64,000 bases of DNA, taken from Micromonospora sp. WMMD812. GTDB taxonomy: Bacteria > Actinomycetota > Actinomycetes > Mycobacteriales > Micromonosporaceae. The stretch spans positions 5,413,001-5,477,000 of the forward strand of contig NZ_CP114904.1 in the NCBI RefSeq assembly GCF_027497215.1, in the 5' to 3' direction. The position numbers and the translations under genes are program-made. Below the pieces are notes generated by a model that worked only from the letters and a program-made list of their open reading frames with translations, was not told the DNA's origin and did no database searches. Shown piece after piece: positions 7,737 to 15,363 of the stretch. The stretch's first letter is position 1. Each line of letters begins with the position of its first letter.

Positions 7737-8914
7737 CCCGCGAGGCGCCACCGGCCGTTGCGGGCCACCAGGGTGGTGAGCGCCTGCGGCATCAGGCCGG
7801 AGTGGTTGTCCGGGGTCATCCGGATCGGCCCGGAGAGCCCGTCCAGCTGGGAGGTCTCGAGCACGTCGCGGATGCCGTCCCGGTCGACCCGGTCGGCGGG
7901 GCCGCCGGTACGCAGCTCCGCGTCGGCGATGAGCTGCACCGCGTCTGCGGCGAACGACGAGGCGCCGTTGTATCCGCCGAACCGCGCCGTGTAGTCCTGG
8001 AACCACTGCCGGCGGGCCGCCTTGGCCGGGGTGGTGGCGATGACGTCGTCGATCACCATGGTCTGGGTGAAGATCAGGGTCGCCCGCTCGGTGGCTCGGG
8101 CCGCCTCGCCGAGGAAGAGGTCGCCGGCGGCTCCGGCGTCGAGGTAGAGCGAGCCGGCGAAGGCCGCCTGTTGCGCGCCGGTGGCGGCCAGCGCGGCCTG
8201 CTCCGGCGGGGTCCAGACGATCAGCGCGTCGGGCTTGGCGTCGGTGAGCGTCCGCACCGGCTGGCTGACCTCGGTGTCGGTGATCCGCACCACCGCCGTG
8301 CGCGGCATCCGGATGCCGGCCTGGTCCAGCTCGCGGCGGAGCGCGGTCAATCCCTCCCGGCCGTAGTCGTCGTCGCTGTGCAGCAGCCCGACCTTGCGGA
8401 CGCCCTTGCGGCGCAGCTCGCCGACGAGGGCGCCGGCGCTGTCGGCGGCGTTGGGGCCGAGCTTGAACACGTACCGCCGGTCGGCGACCGGGGTGGCTAC
8501 CGCGCCGGCCGCGGCCAGCGCGATGGTCGGGATCTTCTTCTCGTTGATGGTCCCCACCGCGCCGATCGCGCACGCGTTGCAGCCGCCCATGATGATGGCG
8601 CTGACCCGGTCGTCCTTGCTGAAGTCGCCGATGTTGCGCAGCGACTCGCTGGCGTCGGAGCGGTTGTCCTTGACCTTCAGTTCGATGCGCCGGCCGCCCA
8701 GCGCGCCGGACGAGTTCAGCTGCTCGACCTTCAGCTCCAGCGCACGCTGGTAGGCCTGCCCGACGGGGGCGGACGCGCCGGAGAGTTCGAGGTCCGCGGC
8801 GATCACGATCGGACTCGCGGCCTCGTCCGCGGCGCCGAACTGGCAGCCGGTGAGCGTGCCGGCCAGCACGACGGATGCGAGCGCCGCGATGGTCGTGGAG
8901 CGGATGGGGCTCAA
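7733..8914 (-). CDS. Orphan branched-chain amino-acid-type ABC substrate-binding lipoprotein
   Basis: A protein of 393 residues, assuming the TTG start at 8914, which has GGAGG 5 nt upstream; a GTG at 8953 is the alternative. The signal peptide ends with LTGC (Cys24). The mature part has the type I periplasmic-binding fold of LivJ-like receptors: DLELSGASAPVGQAYQRALEL, then GCNACAIGAVGTINEKKIP and KVGLLHSDDDYGREG. No permease or ATPase of this class is adjacent, so it is an orphan receptor. It diverges from the conservon, which suggests but does not prove that the two share a signal. Confidence 0.82.
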   Translation of the reverse strand: MSPIRSTTIAALASVVLAGTLTGCQFGAADEAASPIVIAADLELSGASAPVGQAYQRALELKVEQLNSSGALGGRRIELKVKDNRSDASESLRNIGDFSKDDRVSAIIMGGCNACAIGAVGTINEKKIPTIALAAAGAVATPVADRRYVFKLGPNAADSAGALVGELRRKGVRKVGLLHSDDDYGREGLTALRRELDQAGIRMPRTAVVRITDTEVSQPVRTLTDAKPDALIVWTPPEQAALAATGAQQAAFAGSLYLDAGAAGDLFLGEAARATERATLIFTQTMVIDDVIATTPAKAARRQWFQDYTARFGGYNGASSFAADAVQLIADAELRTGGPADRVDRDGIRDVLETSQLDGLSGPIRMTPDNHSGLMPQALTTLVARNGRWRLAG

Positions 8915-9358
8915 GTCGTCCTCCAGGTGCGGGCGCGGGCGCTGCCCGGTCACCGCCGCTAGTCCGTCCTCAATGGAAAGACGGGAGAAGTCTGCCGTAC
9001 GGTGTGCGCGAAGCCTGCAAAACCTTGCCAACGGCGAGCGCCGCGGTCAAGCGGACGTCGGCTGCGGTTTCGGGACGGCCATCCCACATCGTGGGGTCAC
9101 ACGATGTTTGCAAACGGTCACGGTGCATACACGTGTGACCACTCTGGAGTCACCTGCCCTGTTCAGGGGCTTGCGGAATTGAAGGTATCAGTTGACCGGA
9201 ACACGGAATCCGTGCCGTCCGACCGTTTCCTGCCCGCCTGCGGCTTCCCAAGAGAGACCTTCTCTGATGAAATCGCGGCCGTGCCGCGCGTGCCGCCGCC
9301 CACCGCGCCCGGCATCGTTCGACGGGTCAGGCGTGGAAGATACGACGGAGGCGATGTC
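8915..9358. promoter_or_regulatory. Palindrome-rich intergenic region upstream of the conservon
   Basis: No gene is seen in these 444 bases, which separate two divergent genes. Between 9087 and 9214 there are four inverted repeats: CATCGTG-n6-CACGATG (9087-9106), the 10-bp palindrome GTTTGCAAAC (9106-9115), GGTCAC-n13-GTGACC (9116-9140), and CACGGA-A-TCCGTG (9202-9214). They lie 145-270 bp upstream of the conservon start, and the first three adjoin one another. This density suggests one or more operators. Confidence 0.6.
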
Positions 9359-12300
9359 GTGAGCACCGGACCGACGACCCTGCCCGAGAACCGCGCGAAG
9401 GCAAGGCAGAGTCCCCGTCGCCTGCCCCGGCTGCGCGACGCCCGGATCCGGTCCAAGCTGGCGCTGATCCTGGTGGTGCCGGTCGCCGCGGTGATCGCGC
9501 TGGCCACGGTCCGGCTCGTCTCGGTCGGCCAGGGCGCGTACGAGGCCAGCCAGGCCCGGTCGATGACCGCGCTCTCCGTCGACGTCTCCGCGCTCGCCCA
9601 GGACCTGCACGCCGAACGGATGGCCGCGGCGGCGTACCTGGCGGCGCCGCAGCAGCAGGCCGACGCGTACAACCTGCGGGTGCGCCAGACCGACGAGCGG
9701 ATCGTCGCGTACCGCGCGGAGCGGGAGCGGGTCGGCGAGGTCCCGACGGCGGTCGCCGACCGGTTGGGCGCGATCGACGATCACCTCGACACGCTGGGCA
9801 GCACCCGGCAGGAGGTGCTGGACCGGCGCCAGATGGCCGTCGCCGAGGCGGTGCTGCGGTACGGCGTCATCCTCGCCGACCTGGTCTCGTACGGCGACGG
9901 CCTCGCCCAACTGCCCGGTGACGAGAGCCTGGCGGACAGCCGGCGAGCCGTCGCCGCGTTCGCCCGGGCGAAGTTCGCGGTGGCCGAGGAACAGGCGGTC
10001 GCCTTCACCGCGCTCACCGCCGGCCAGCTCGACGAGGAGCAGTTCTCCTCGTTCGTGGCCACGCTGACCAGCCAGCAGGAGGCGCTGCTCGCCTTCTCGC
10101 TCGCCGCCGAGCCGGCGCAGCGCGCCCTGGTCAACAGCACCGTCTCCGGCGACGCGGTCGGTCTGGCCGACCGCATGGCGGCCGACATCACCCGGTCGGT
10201 CGGGCAGGCTCCGCTGGTCACCGCGCAGGACGCCACCGCCGCCATCGGCGCGGTCAACGACCTCATGCGCTGGGCCGAGATCCAGCTGGAGAACGAGCTC
10301 TTCGCCGAGACCGACCAGGCCCGGTCGGCCGTCATCCGGCAGGCCGTCGTCGAGTCCGTGCTGGTGCTGCTGACCCTGCTCATCGCGGTGTCGCTCGCCG
10401 TGGTGCTGGCCCGCTCGCTCAACCACTCGCTGCGCCGGCTGCGGGAGGGCGCCCTCTCGGTGGCCAACCACGACCTGCCGGACGCGGTGCAGCGGCTGCA
10501 GAGCATGGGCAGCGTCGGTGAGGGCGGGGTGGACGAGATCGTCCGGCAGGTCCGGGACCCGATCGACCTGCGCAGCCGTGACGAGGTCGGTCAGGTCGCG
10601 CTCGCCTTCAACGTGGTGCACCGCGAGGCGGTCCGGGTCGCCGCCGAGCAGGCCGCGCTGCGTACCAGCGTCTCGGCGATGTTCCTCAACCTGGCGCGGC
10701 GAAGCCAGACCCTGGTCGACCGGATGATCGGCGAGCTGGACGCGATCGAGCGCGGCGAGGAGGACCCGAAGCGGCTGGCCCAGCTCTTCGAGCTCGACCA
10801 CCTGGCCACTCGGATGCGTCGCAACGACGAGAACCTGCTGGTGCTGGCCGGCGCCGACTCGGCCGTGCCGCGTCGCGACGACGCCCTCCTGGTGGACGTG
10901 CTGCGGGCCGCGCAGTCCGAGGTGGAGCTCTACAACCGCATCGAGTTCGGCACGGTGGACACCGACATCTCGGTCGCCGCGCACGCCGTGAACGACGTGG
11001 TCCGGTTGGTCGCCGAGCTGCTCGACAACGCCACCCGCTTCTCGCCGCCGAACACCGTCGTGGTGGCCGACGGCCGGCGGATCCGCGACTACGTGCTGAT
11101 CCAGATCGAGGACCGCGGGCTCGGCCTCTCCGACGAGCAGCTGGACTCGCTCAACCGGCGGCTGGCCGCGCCGCCGACCGTCGACGTCGCGGCATTCCGG
11201 CTGATGGGTCTCGCCGTGGTGAGCCGGCTGGCCTCCCGCTACGGCATCCGGGTCGAGCTGCGCCGCAACGTGGAGGGCGGCACGGTCGCCCAGATCACGC
11301 TGCCCAGCGCCACCGTGGTGCTGCCCGCCCACCGCGGCCGGGAGCAGGCGCTCAGCCGGCCGCGCCAGCCGATGGCGGTCGAGCCGGCTCCACACGTCCC
11401 GGCCGCCCCGGCCGCCCCGGCCGCCCCGGTCGCCCTCGCCGAGCCGCGCGCCGGGCTCACCTCGGCCGCGACGCTGACCGACCAGTGGCGCACGAGCGCG
11501 CCGGCGCCGGCACCGTGGCAGCCCGCGGTGGACGCCCGGGACAGCGCGCCGCCCGTGTCGGCCGGCGGCCTGACCGCGGCCCACCCGACAGTGCCGGCGG
11601 CCGCGCCGGCGCCGCCACCGGCACCGTCCGCGTACGACAACGGTGCCGGCCTCACCGTCAGCCCGACCGCCGCCCGCCCCCCGCTGCCGCGCCGCGCGCC
11701 GGCCGCCGAGACGCCCGCCGCCCCGGTGCTCCCGCTCGGGCCGACGACCGGTGCGGGAGTCACGCCGGCCGCCCCGCCGCCCCCGCCACCCGTGCCGACG
11801 GCGCCGATCGCGCCCCGGCCCGAGCCGGTGGGGGAGGCCCCGATCTTCCGCGAGATGGAGGCGGTCTGGTTCCGGTCCCACGGCGACGACGCCACCGCCA
11901 TCTTCGCCCGGCCCCGCTTCGACGAGCCCGGCCCGGGCGCGCCGGGCGCCGAGACGCCGGCCACCGCCCCGCCGGTCGCCACCGCACGGGCCACCGCCAC
12001 GCCGTTGCCCACCCGTACCCCGGGCGGCGGCGCGACGGCGGGCCCTGCGCAGCCTCCGCCGCCGTCGTACACTCCGCCGGCGAGCACGCCCACCGCGGCG
12101 CCCGCGCCCTCGACCGACGCGGACGCCTGGCGGACAGCGGCCGACGACGGCTGGTCGCGCGCCAGCCGCGCGGCCGAGCCGGCCAACGGCGGCACCACCC
12201 GCTCCGGGCTTCCCAAGCGGGTTCCGCAGGCGCAGCTCGTGCCGGGCGGCATCGAGCCGCGCGGCGGCCGGGGGCCCAGCCGGCGCACCCCGGATGAAGT

Positions 12301-12394
12301 ACGTGGCCTGTTGTCGGCCTACCACCGCGGCGTCCAGCGCGGGCGGACGGCCGGAACGGACCAGAACCGCACCTCGACCAAGGAGACCCGATGA
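9359..12394 (+). CDS. cvnA: Conservon sensor histidine kinase CvnA with NIT domain
   Basis: A protein of 1011 residues. The GTG at 9359 follows GGAGG at 7 nt. Membrane helix 1 is at about 34-53 and helix 2 at about 332-354. The extracellular segment between them is all-helical and contains HAERMAAAAYL, typical of the nitrate/nitrite-sensing NIT domain. A HAMP-like linker follows, then a HATPase domain with N-box ELLDNATRFSPP (about 553-564) and DRGLGLS. From about residue 670 the tail is Pro/Ala-rich. It heads an operon whose next gene overlaps by 4 bp. In conservons the kinase-like protein is thought to control a membrane-associated roadblock/GTPase complex. Confidence 0.9.
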   Translation: MSTGPTTLPENRAKARQSPRRLPRLRDARIRSKLALILVVPVAAVIALATVRLVSVGQGAYEASQARSMTALSVDVSALAQDLHAERMAAAAYLAAPQQQADAYNLRVRQTDERIVAYRAERERVGEVPTAVADRLGAIDDHLDTLGSTRQEVLDRRQMAVAEAVLRYGVILADLVSYGDGLAQLPGDESLADSRRAVAAFARAKFAVAEEQAVAFTALTAGQLDEEQFSSFVATLTSQQEALLAFSLAAEPAQRALVNSTVSGDAVGLADRMAADITRSVGQAPLVTAQDATAAIGAVNDLMRWAEIQLENELFAETDQARSAVIRQAVVESVLVLLTLLIAVSLAVVLARSLNHSLRRLREGALSVANHDLPDAVQRLQSMGSVGEGGVDEIVRQVRDPIDLRSRDEVGQVALAFNVVHREAVRVAAEQAALRTSVSAMFLNLARRSQTLVDRMIGELDAIERGEEDPKRLAQLFELDHLATRMRRNDENLLVLAGADSAVPRRDDALLVDVLRAAQSEVELYNRIEFGTVDTDISVAAHAVNDVVRLVAELLDNATRFSPPNTVVVADGRRIRDYVLIQIEDRGLGLSDEQLDSLNRRLAAPPTVDVAAFRLMGLAVVSRLASRYGIRVELRRNVEGGTVAQITLPSATVVLPAHRGREQALSRPRQPMAVEPAPHVPAAPAAPAAPVALAEPRAGLTSAATLTDQWRTSAPAPAPWQPAVDARDSAPPVSAGGLTAAHPTVPAAAPAPPPAPSAYDNGAGLTVSPTAARPPLPRRAPAAETPAAPVLPLGPTTGAGVTPAAPPPPPPVPTAPIAPRPEPVGEAPIFREMEAVWFRSHGDDATAIFARPRFDEPGPGAPGAETPATAPPVATARATATPLPTRTPGGGATAGPAQPPPPSYTPPASTPTAAPAPSTDADAWRTAADDGWSRASRAAEPANGGTTRSGLPKRVPQAQLVPGGIEPRGGRGPSRRTPDEVRGLLSAYHRGVQRGRTAGTDQNRTSTKETR

Positions 12395-12798
12395 ACAGGC
12401 CAGCGGCCATGCAGGACATGGGTTGGCTGCTCACCAACTTCGCCGACAGCGTGGCGGGTATCGCCCACGTGGTGGCGGTGTCCGCCGACGGGCTGCTGCT
12501 CGCCTCGTCCCGGGACCTTCCCCAGGACCGGGCGGACCAGCTCGCCGCGATCACCTCCGGCGTGGTGAGCCTGACCGAGGGCGCCGCCCGGATGTTCAGC
12601 GCCGGCGGTGTGCTGCAGACCGTCATCGAGATGGACAGCGGCTACCTCTTCCTCATGTCGATCAGCGACGGGTCCTCGATGGCCGTGCTCGCCGCCCGTA
12701 GCTGCGATGTCGGCCAGGTGGGGTACGAGATGGCACTGCTGGTCGAACGGGTGGGCGCCGCACTGGTGCCGCTGCCCCGGGACGCGGTGCGCTCGTAG
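12391..12798 (+). CDS. cvnB: Roadblock/LC7 domain protein CvnB
   Basis: A protein of 135 residues, the usual length of conservon roadblock proteins. The profilin-like LC7 fold is visible in MGWLLTNFADSVAGIAHVVAVSADGLLLASS and GGVLQTVIEMDSGYLFLMSI. It probably acts as the regulator of the CvnD GTPase, by analogy with MglB-type GTPase activators. Its ATG overlaps the cvnA stop (ATGA), so the two are translationally coupled. A 90-bp gap precedes cvnC. Confidence 0.92.
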   Translation: MNRPAAMQDMGWLLTNFADSVAGIAHVVAVSADGLLLASSRDLPQDRADQLAAITSGVVSLTEGAARMFSAGGVLQTVIEMDSGYLFLMSISDGSSMAVLAARSCDVGQVGYEMALLVERVGAALVPLPRDAVRS

Positions 12799-12873
12799 CC
12801 GGCCGGAGCGCGTCGGCCGCGCGCATCGACCACGTACGGGGGACATCGGGGCCGACGGGCCCCGTGGGCGGAG

Positions 12874-12884
12874 AGGAGGTGATC
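12874..12884 (+). promoter_or_regulatory. Extended ribosome binding site of cvnC
   Basis: AGGAGGTGATC is a perfect 11-nt complement to the 3' end of 16S rRNA. It lies 4 nt before the cvnC ATG, with GGAGG ending 9 nt upstream. It follows the largest gap in the operon, where translational coupling is not possible. Confidence 0.8.
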
Positions 12885-12888
12885 GCGG

Positions 12889-13251
12889 ATGGAGCAGCGG
12901 CGTGACCCGCGGGGTGCGCTGGTGCGGCCGTACGCGGTCACCCGCGGCCGCACCGAACCGCGGCAGGACATCGCCCTGGAGGCCGTGCTGATGGCCAGCC
13001 CCACCCAGGTCGCCGAGTCCCGGTTCGCCGGGCATGACAAGTACCGCATCGCCACCGTCTGCGAGGGCCGGGCGCAGTCGCTGGCGGAGATCGCCGCATA
13101 CACCCGGATGCCGCTCGGCGTCGCCCGGGTGCTGGTCGCCGACATGGTGGCCGAGAGCCTGCTGACGCTACACACTGCCGCTCCGGCCGAGGGCTTCGAG
13201 GAGCGAATGGAAATGCTGGGAAGGGTGCTAAGTGGACTTCGCAGGCTATGA
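12889..13251 (+). CDS. cvnC: DUF742 protein CvnC
   Basis: A protein of 120 residues that matches the DUF742 pattern: VRPYAVTRGRT near the N-terminus, then a winged-helix-like LAEIAAYTRMPLGVARVLVADMVAE and a terminal MLGRVLSGLRRL. DUF742 is the third conserved element of conservons. Its biochemical role is not firmly known; a DNA- or protein-binding winged helix is likely. The 3' end overlaps the cvnD start by 20 bp. Confidence 0.92.
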   Translation: MEQRRDPRGALVRPYAVTRGRTEPRQDIALEAVLMASPTQVAESRFAGHDKYRIATVCEGRAQSLAEIAAYTRMPLGVARVLVADMVAESLLTLHTAAPAEGFEERMEMLGRVLSGLRRL

Positions 13252-13855
13252 CCCCGCCGCGGGGCGGCAGAGCCGCGGGATCGTCTCCGCCAAGATAGTG
13301 GTCGCGGGCGGGTTCGGCGTCGGCAAGACGACGCTGGTCGGCTCGATCTCCGAGATCACCCCGCTGACCACCGAGGCGGTGATGACCGCCGCCGGGGTCG
13401 GGATCGACGATCCGTCCAAGGTGCCCGGCAAGGAGACCACCACGGTCGCCATGGACTTCGGCCGGATCACCATGGCCGAGGACCTGATCCTCTACCTCTT
13501 CGGCACGCCGGGCCAGACCCGCTTCTGGTTCATGTGGGACGAGATCATCCGGGGCGCCGTGGGGGCGGCGGTACTGGTGGACACCCGCCGGATCACCGAC
13601 GCCTTCGCGCCGCTGGACTACTTCGAGAACCGCAACCTGCCGTACGTGGTCGCGCTGAACGCCTTCGACGGCGCGCCGCAGTACGAGCTGGCGGAGGTCC
13701 GCGAGGCGTTGGCCATCTCGCCTCAGGTGCCGCTCGTGATGACCGACGCCCGGCGGCGTGACTCGGTCAAGCAGGTGCTGGTCACCGTCGTCGAGCACGC
13801 CATGGCGCGGCTGCAGGCGGAGCACGGCCGCGGCTACGCCACACCCGTCGGCTGA
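13232..13855 (+). CDS. cvnD: Conservon GTP-binding protein CvnD
   Basis: A protein of 207 residues starting at GTG 13232. It is a small Ras-like GTPase: P-loop GGFGVGKTT (26-34), the switch II motif GTPGQ (91-95) in place of DxxG, and NAFD (143-146) where NKxD is usual. Both deviations are normal for this MglA/CvnD group. It is the output GTPase of the conservon and probably cycles under control of CvnA and CvnB at the membrane. No cytochrome P450 gene follows, unlike some Streptomyces conservons. The next gene is convergent. Confidence 0.93.
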   Translation: MDFAGYDPAAGRQSRGIVSAKIVVAGGFGVGKTTLVGSISEITPLTTEAVMTAAGVGIDDPSKVPGKETTTVAMDFGRITMAEDLILYLFGTPGQTRFWFMWDEIIRGAVGAAVLVDTRRITDAFAPLDYFENRNLPYVVALNAFDGAPQYELAEVREALAISPQVPLVMTDARRRDSVKQVLVTVVEHAMARLQAEHGRGYATPVG

Positions 13856-13936
13856 GCCACCGGGCGGCGGGGCGGCCTCGCCGCCGCGGCGCCGGAGGAC
13901 CATGCCGACGGCGAGGTCCAGCTCGACGGCCGGCGC

Positions 13937-15025
13937 TCAGTCGACGCGCAGGCGGTAGCCCCGCTTGACGACGGTCTGCACCACGCGGGGGGCGCGCAGA
14001 CCGGCGCGGAGCCGGGCCACGGCCATCTCCACCGCGTGCTCGTCCGCGCCGCGCGGCAGGGTACGCAGCAGCGCGGTCCGGGACAGCACCCGGCCGGGGG
14101 ACTGGGCGAGCGCGCGCAGCACCGCCATCGGGGCCGGCGCGAGCGGGCGCAGCTCCCCGTCGATCACGGCCGCGTGCCCGCGCAGGGTAAGCAGGTGCCC
14201 GGCCGCCTTGCAGCTGATGGTCCGGCGGGGCAGTTCGTCGACGATGGTGCGGGCCAGCGCGCCGAGCCGGGCCCGGCTCGGCGCGCTGACCGGCACGCCG
14301 CGCCGCACCAGCGGCTCGGCGGTGACCGGCCCGACGCAGCAGGCCAGCACGTCGGAGCGGAACGCGTCGAGCACCGCGTCGGTGCGGTCGCCGGCCGCGC
14401 GCAGCAACGCCTCCGCCGCCGGCGCCGAGGTGAAGGTGACCGCGTCGACGAGCCGGCCGGCGGTCAGGTCGATCAACCGGTGCAGCGGCGTCGGGTCGGT
14501 CGGCGGCGCCCACCGGTAGACCGGCACCTCGATCACCGTGGCGCCGGCCTCCTCCAGCGCCAGCGTGCACTCCGGCTGCCGCTCGCCGTGCAGCTGCATC
14601 GCGATGACCTGCCCGGCCACCCCGCGCCGGCGCAGGTGGTCGACCACCTCGTCGCAGCTCTCCGAGGCCGGCGACCACTGGTCGTGCAGCCCGGCGGCGC
14701 GGATCGCCCCGCGCGCCTTCGGCCCGCGCGCCACCACGTACGCCTCGGCCAGCACCGAGCGCAGCGGCTCCGCCAGCCCCCACCCCTCGGCGGCCTCCAG
14801 CCAGCCCCGCATGCCGATGCCGGTGTTCGCCATCAGGATGTCCGGCGGCCGGTCCAGGCAGGCGCGGGTCGCCTCGCGCAACTCGGTGTCGTCGGCCAGC
14901 GGCACGATCCGCAGCGCCGGGGCGAGCACGACCCGGGCGCCGCGCCGCTGGAGCAGCGCGGCCAGTTCGTCGCGCCGCCGGTCGGCGGTCACGCCGATGG
15001 TGAAGCCGGCCAGGTCCTCCCGCAT
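13937..15025 (-). CDS. hemD: Uroporphyrinogen-III synthase fused to a winged-helix DNA-binding domain
   Basis: A protein of 362 residues. Residues about 1-255 are a HemD fold (GFTIGVTADRRRDELAALLQRRGARV, VTFTSAPAAEALL, CVGPVTAEPL). Residues about 270-362 resemble an OmpR-type winged helix (GRVLSRTALLRTL, HAVEMAVARLRAGLRAPRVVQTVVKRGYRLRVD). Such fusions are known in actinobacteria near nitrite reductase genes (for example Rv0260c of M. tuberculosis). The enzyme part would supply uroporphyrinogen III for the siroheme of NirB. The winged helix may regulate the operon. Its ATG shares one base with the nirD stop (TGATG). Confidence 0.88.
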   Translation of the reverse strand: MREDLAGFTIGVTADRRRDELAALLQRRGARVVLAPALRIVPLADDTELREATRACLDRPPDILMANTGIGMRGWLEAAEGWGLAEPLRSVLAEAYVVARGPKARGAIRAAGLHDQWSPASESCDEVVDHLRRRGVAGQVIAMQLHGERQPECTLALEEAGATVIEVPVYRWAPPTDPTPLHRLIDLTAGRLVDAVTFTSAPAAEALLRAAGDRTDAVLDAFRSDVLACCVGPVTAEPLVRRGVPVSAPSRARLGALARTIVDELPRRTISCKAAGHLLTLRGHAAVIDGELRPLAPAPMAVLRALAQSPGRVLSRTALLRTLPRGADEHAVEMAVARLRAGLRAPRVVQTVVKRGYRLRVD

Positions 15026-15363
15026 CACCCCTCCTGTCGCAGCCGTACCTCGACCTGGCCGCCCCGGCAGCGCACCTCGTGCCGGGGCACGGCCACCTCC
15101 GGCAGGTCGAGGCACCGCCCGGTGCGCAGGTCGTACACCTGCTTGTGCAGCGGTGAGGCGACGGTCGGCGCTTCGCCCCGGCTGCCGACGATCCCCCGGG
15201 ACAGCACGTACGCGCCGGTCACCGGATCGCGGTTGTCGACCGCGAACAGCCCGTCGGCGGTCCGGAAGAGCGCCACCTGCACCCCGTCGACCAGCGCGGC
15301 GACGCCCCGGTCGGGCTCCAGCCGGTCCAGCGGGCAGACCGGCGTCCACGCCGGCGCGGTCAT
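15025..15363 (-). CDS. nirD: Nitrite reductase small subunit NirD
   Basis: A protein of 112 residues, the usual length. It has the Rieske-like fold without the Cys/His cluster ligands, which is normal for assimilatory NirD: CPLDRLEPDRGVAALVDGVQVALFR, then VDNRDPVTGAYVLSRGIVG and VASPLHKQVYDLRTGRCLD. It pairs with NirB for NAD(P)H-dependent reduction of nitrite to ammonium in the cytoplasm. The ATG overlaps the nirB stop by 4 bp. Confidence 0.93.
   Translation of the reverse strand: MTAPAWTPVCPLDRLEPDRGVAALVDGVQVALFRTADGLFAVDNRDPVTGAYVLSRGIVGSRGEAPTVASPLHKQVYDLRTGRCLDLPEVAVPRHEVRCRGGQVEVRLRQEG

Noticed and set aside
9188..12325. 1045-residue open frame on the minus strand opposite cvnA
   Set aside because: Low-complexity Arg/Gly/His-rich translation typical of the antisense of high-GC coding DNA. 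The plus strand holds recognisable kinase domains.
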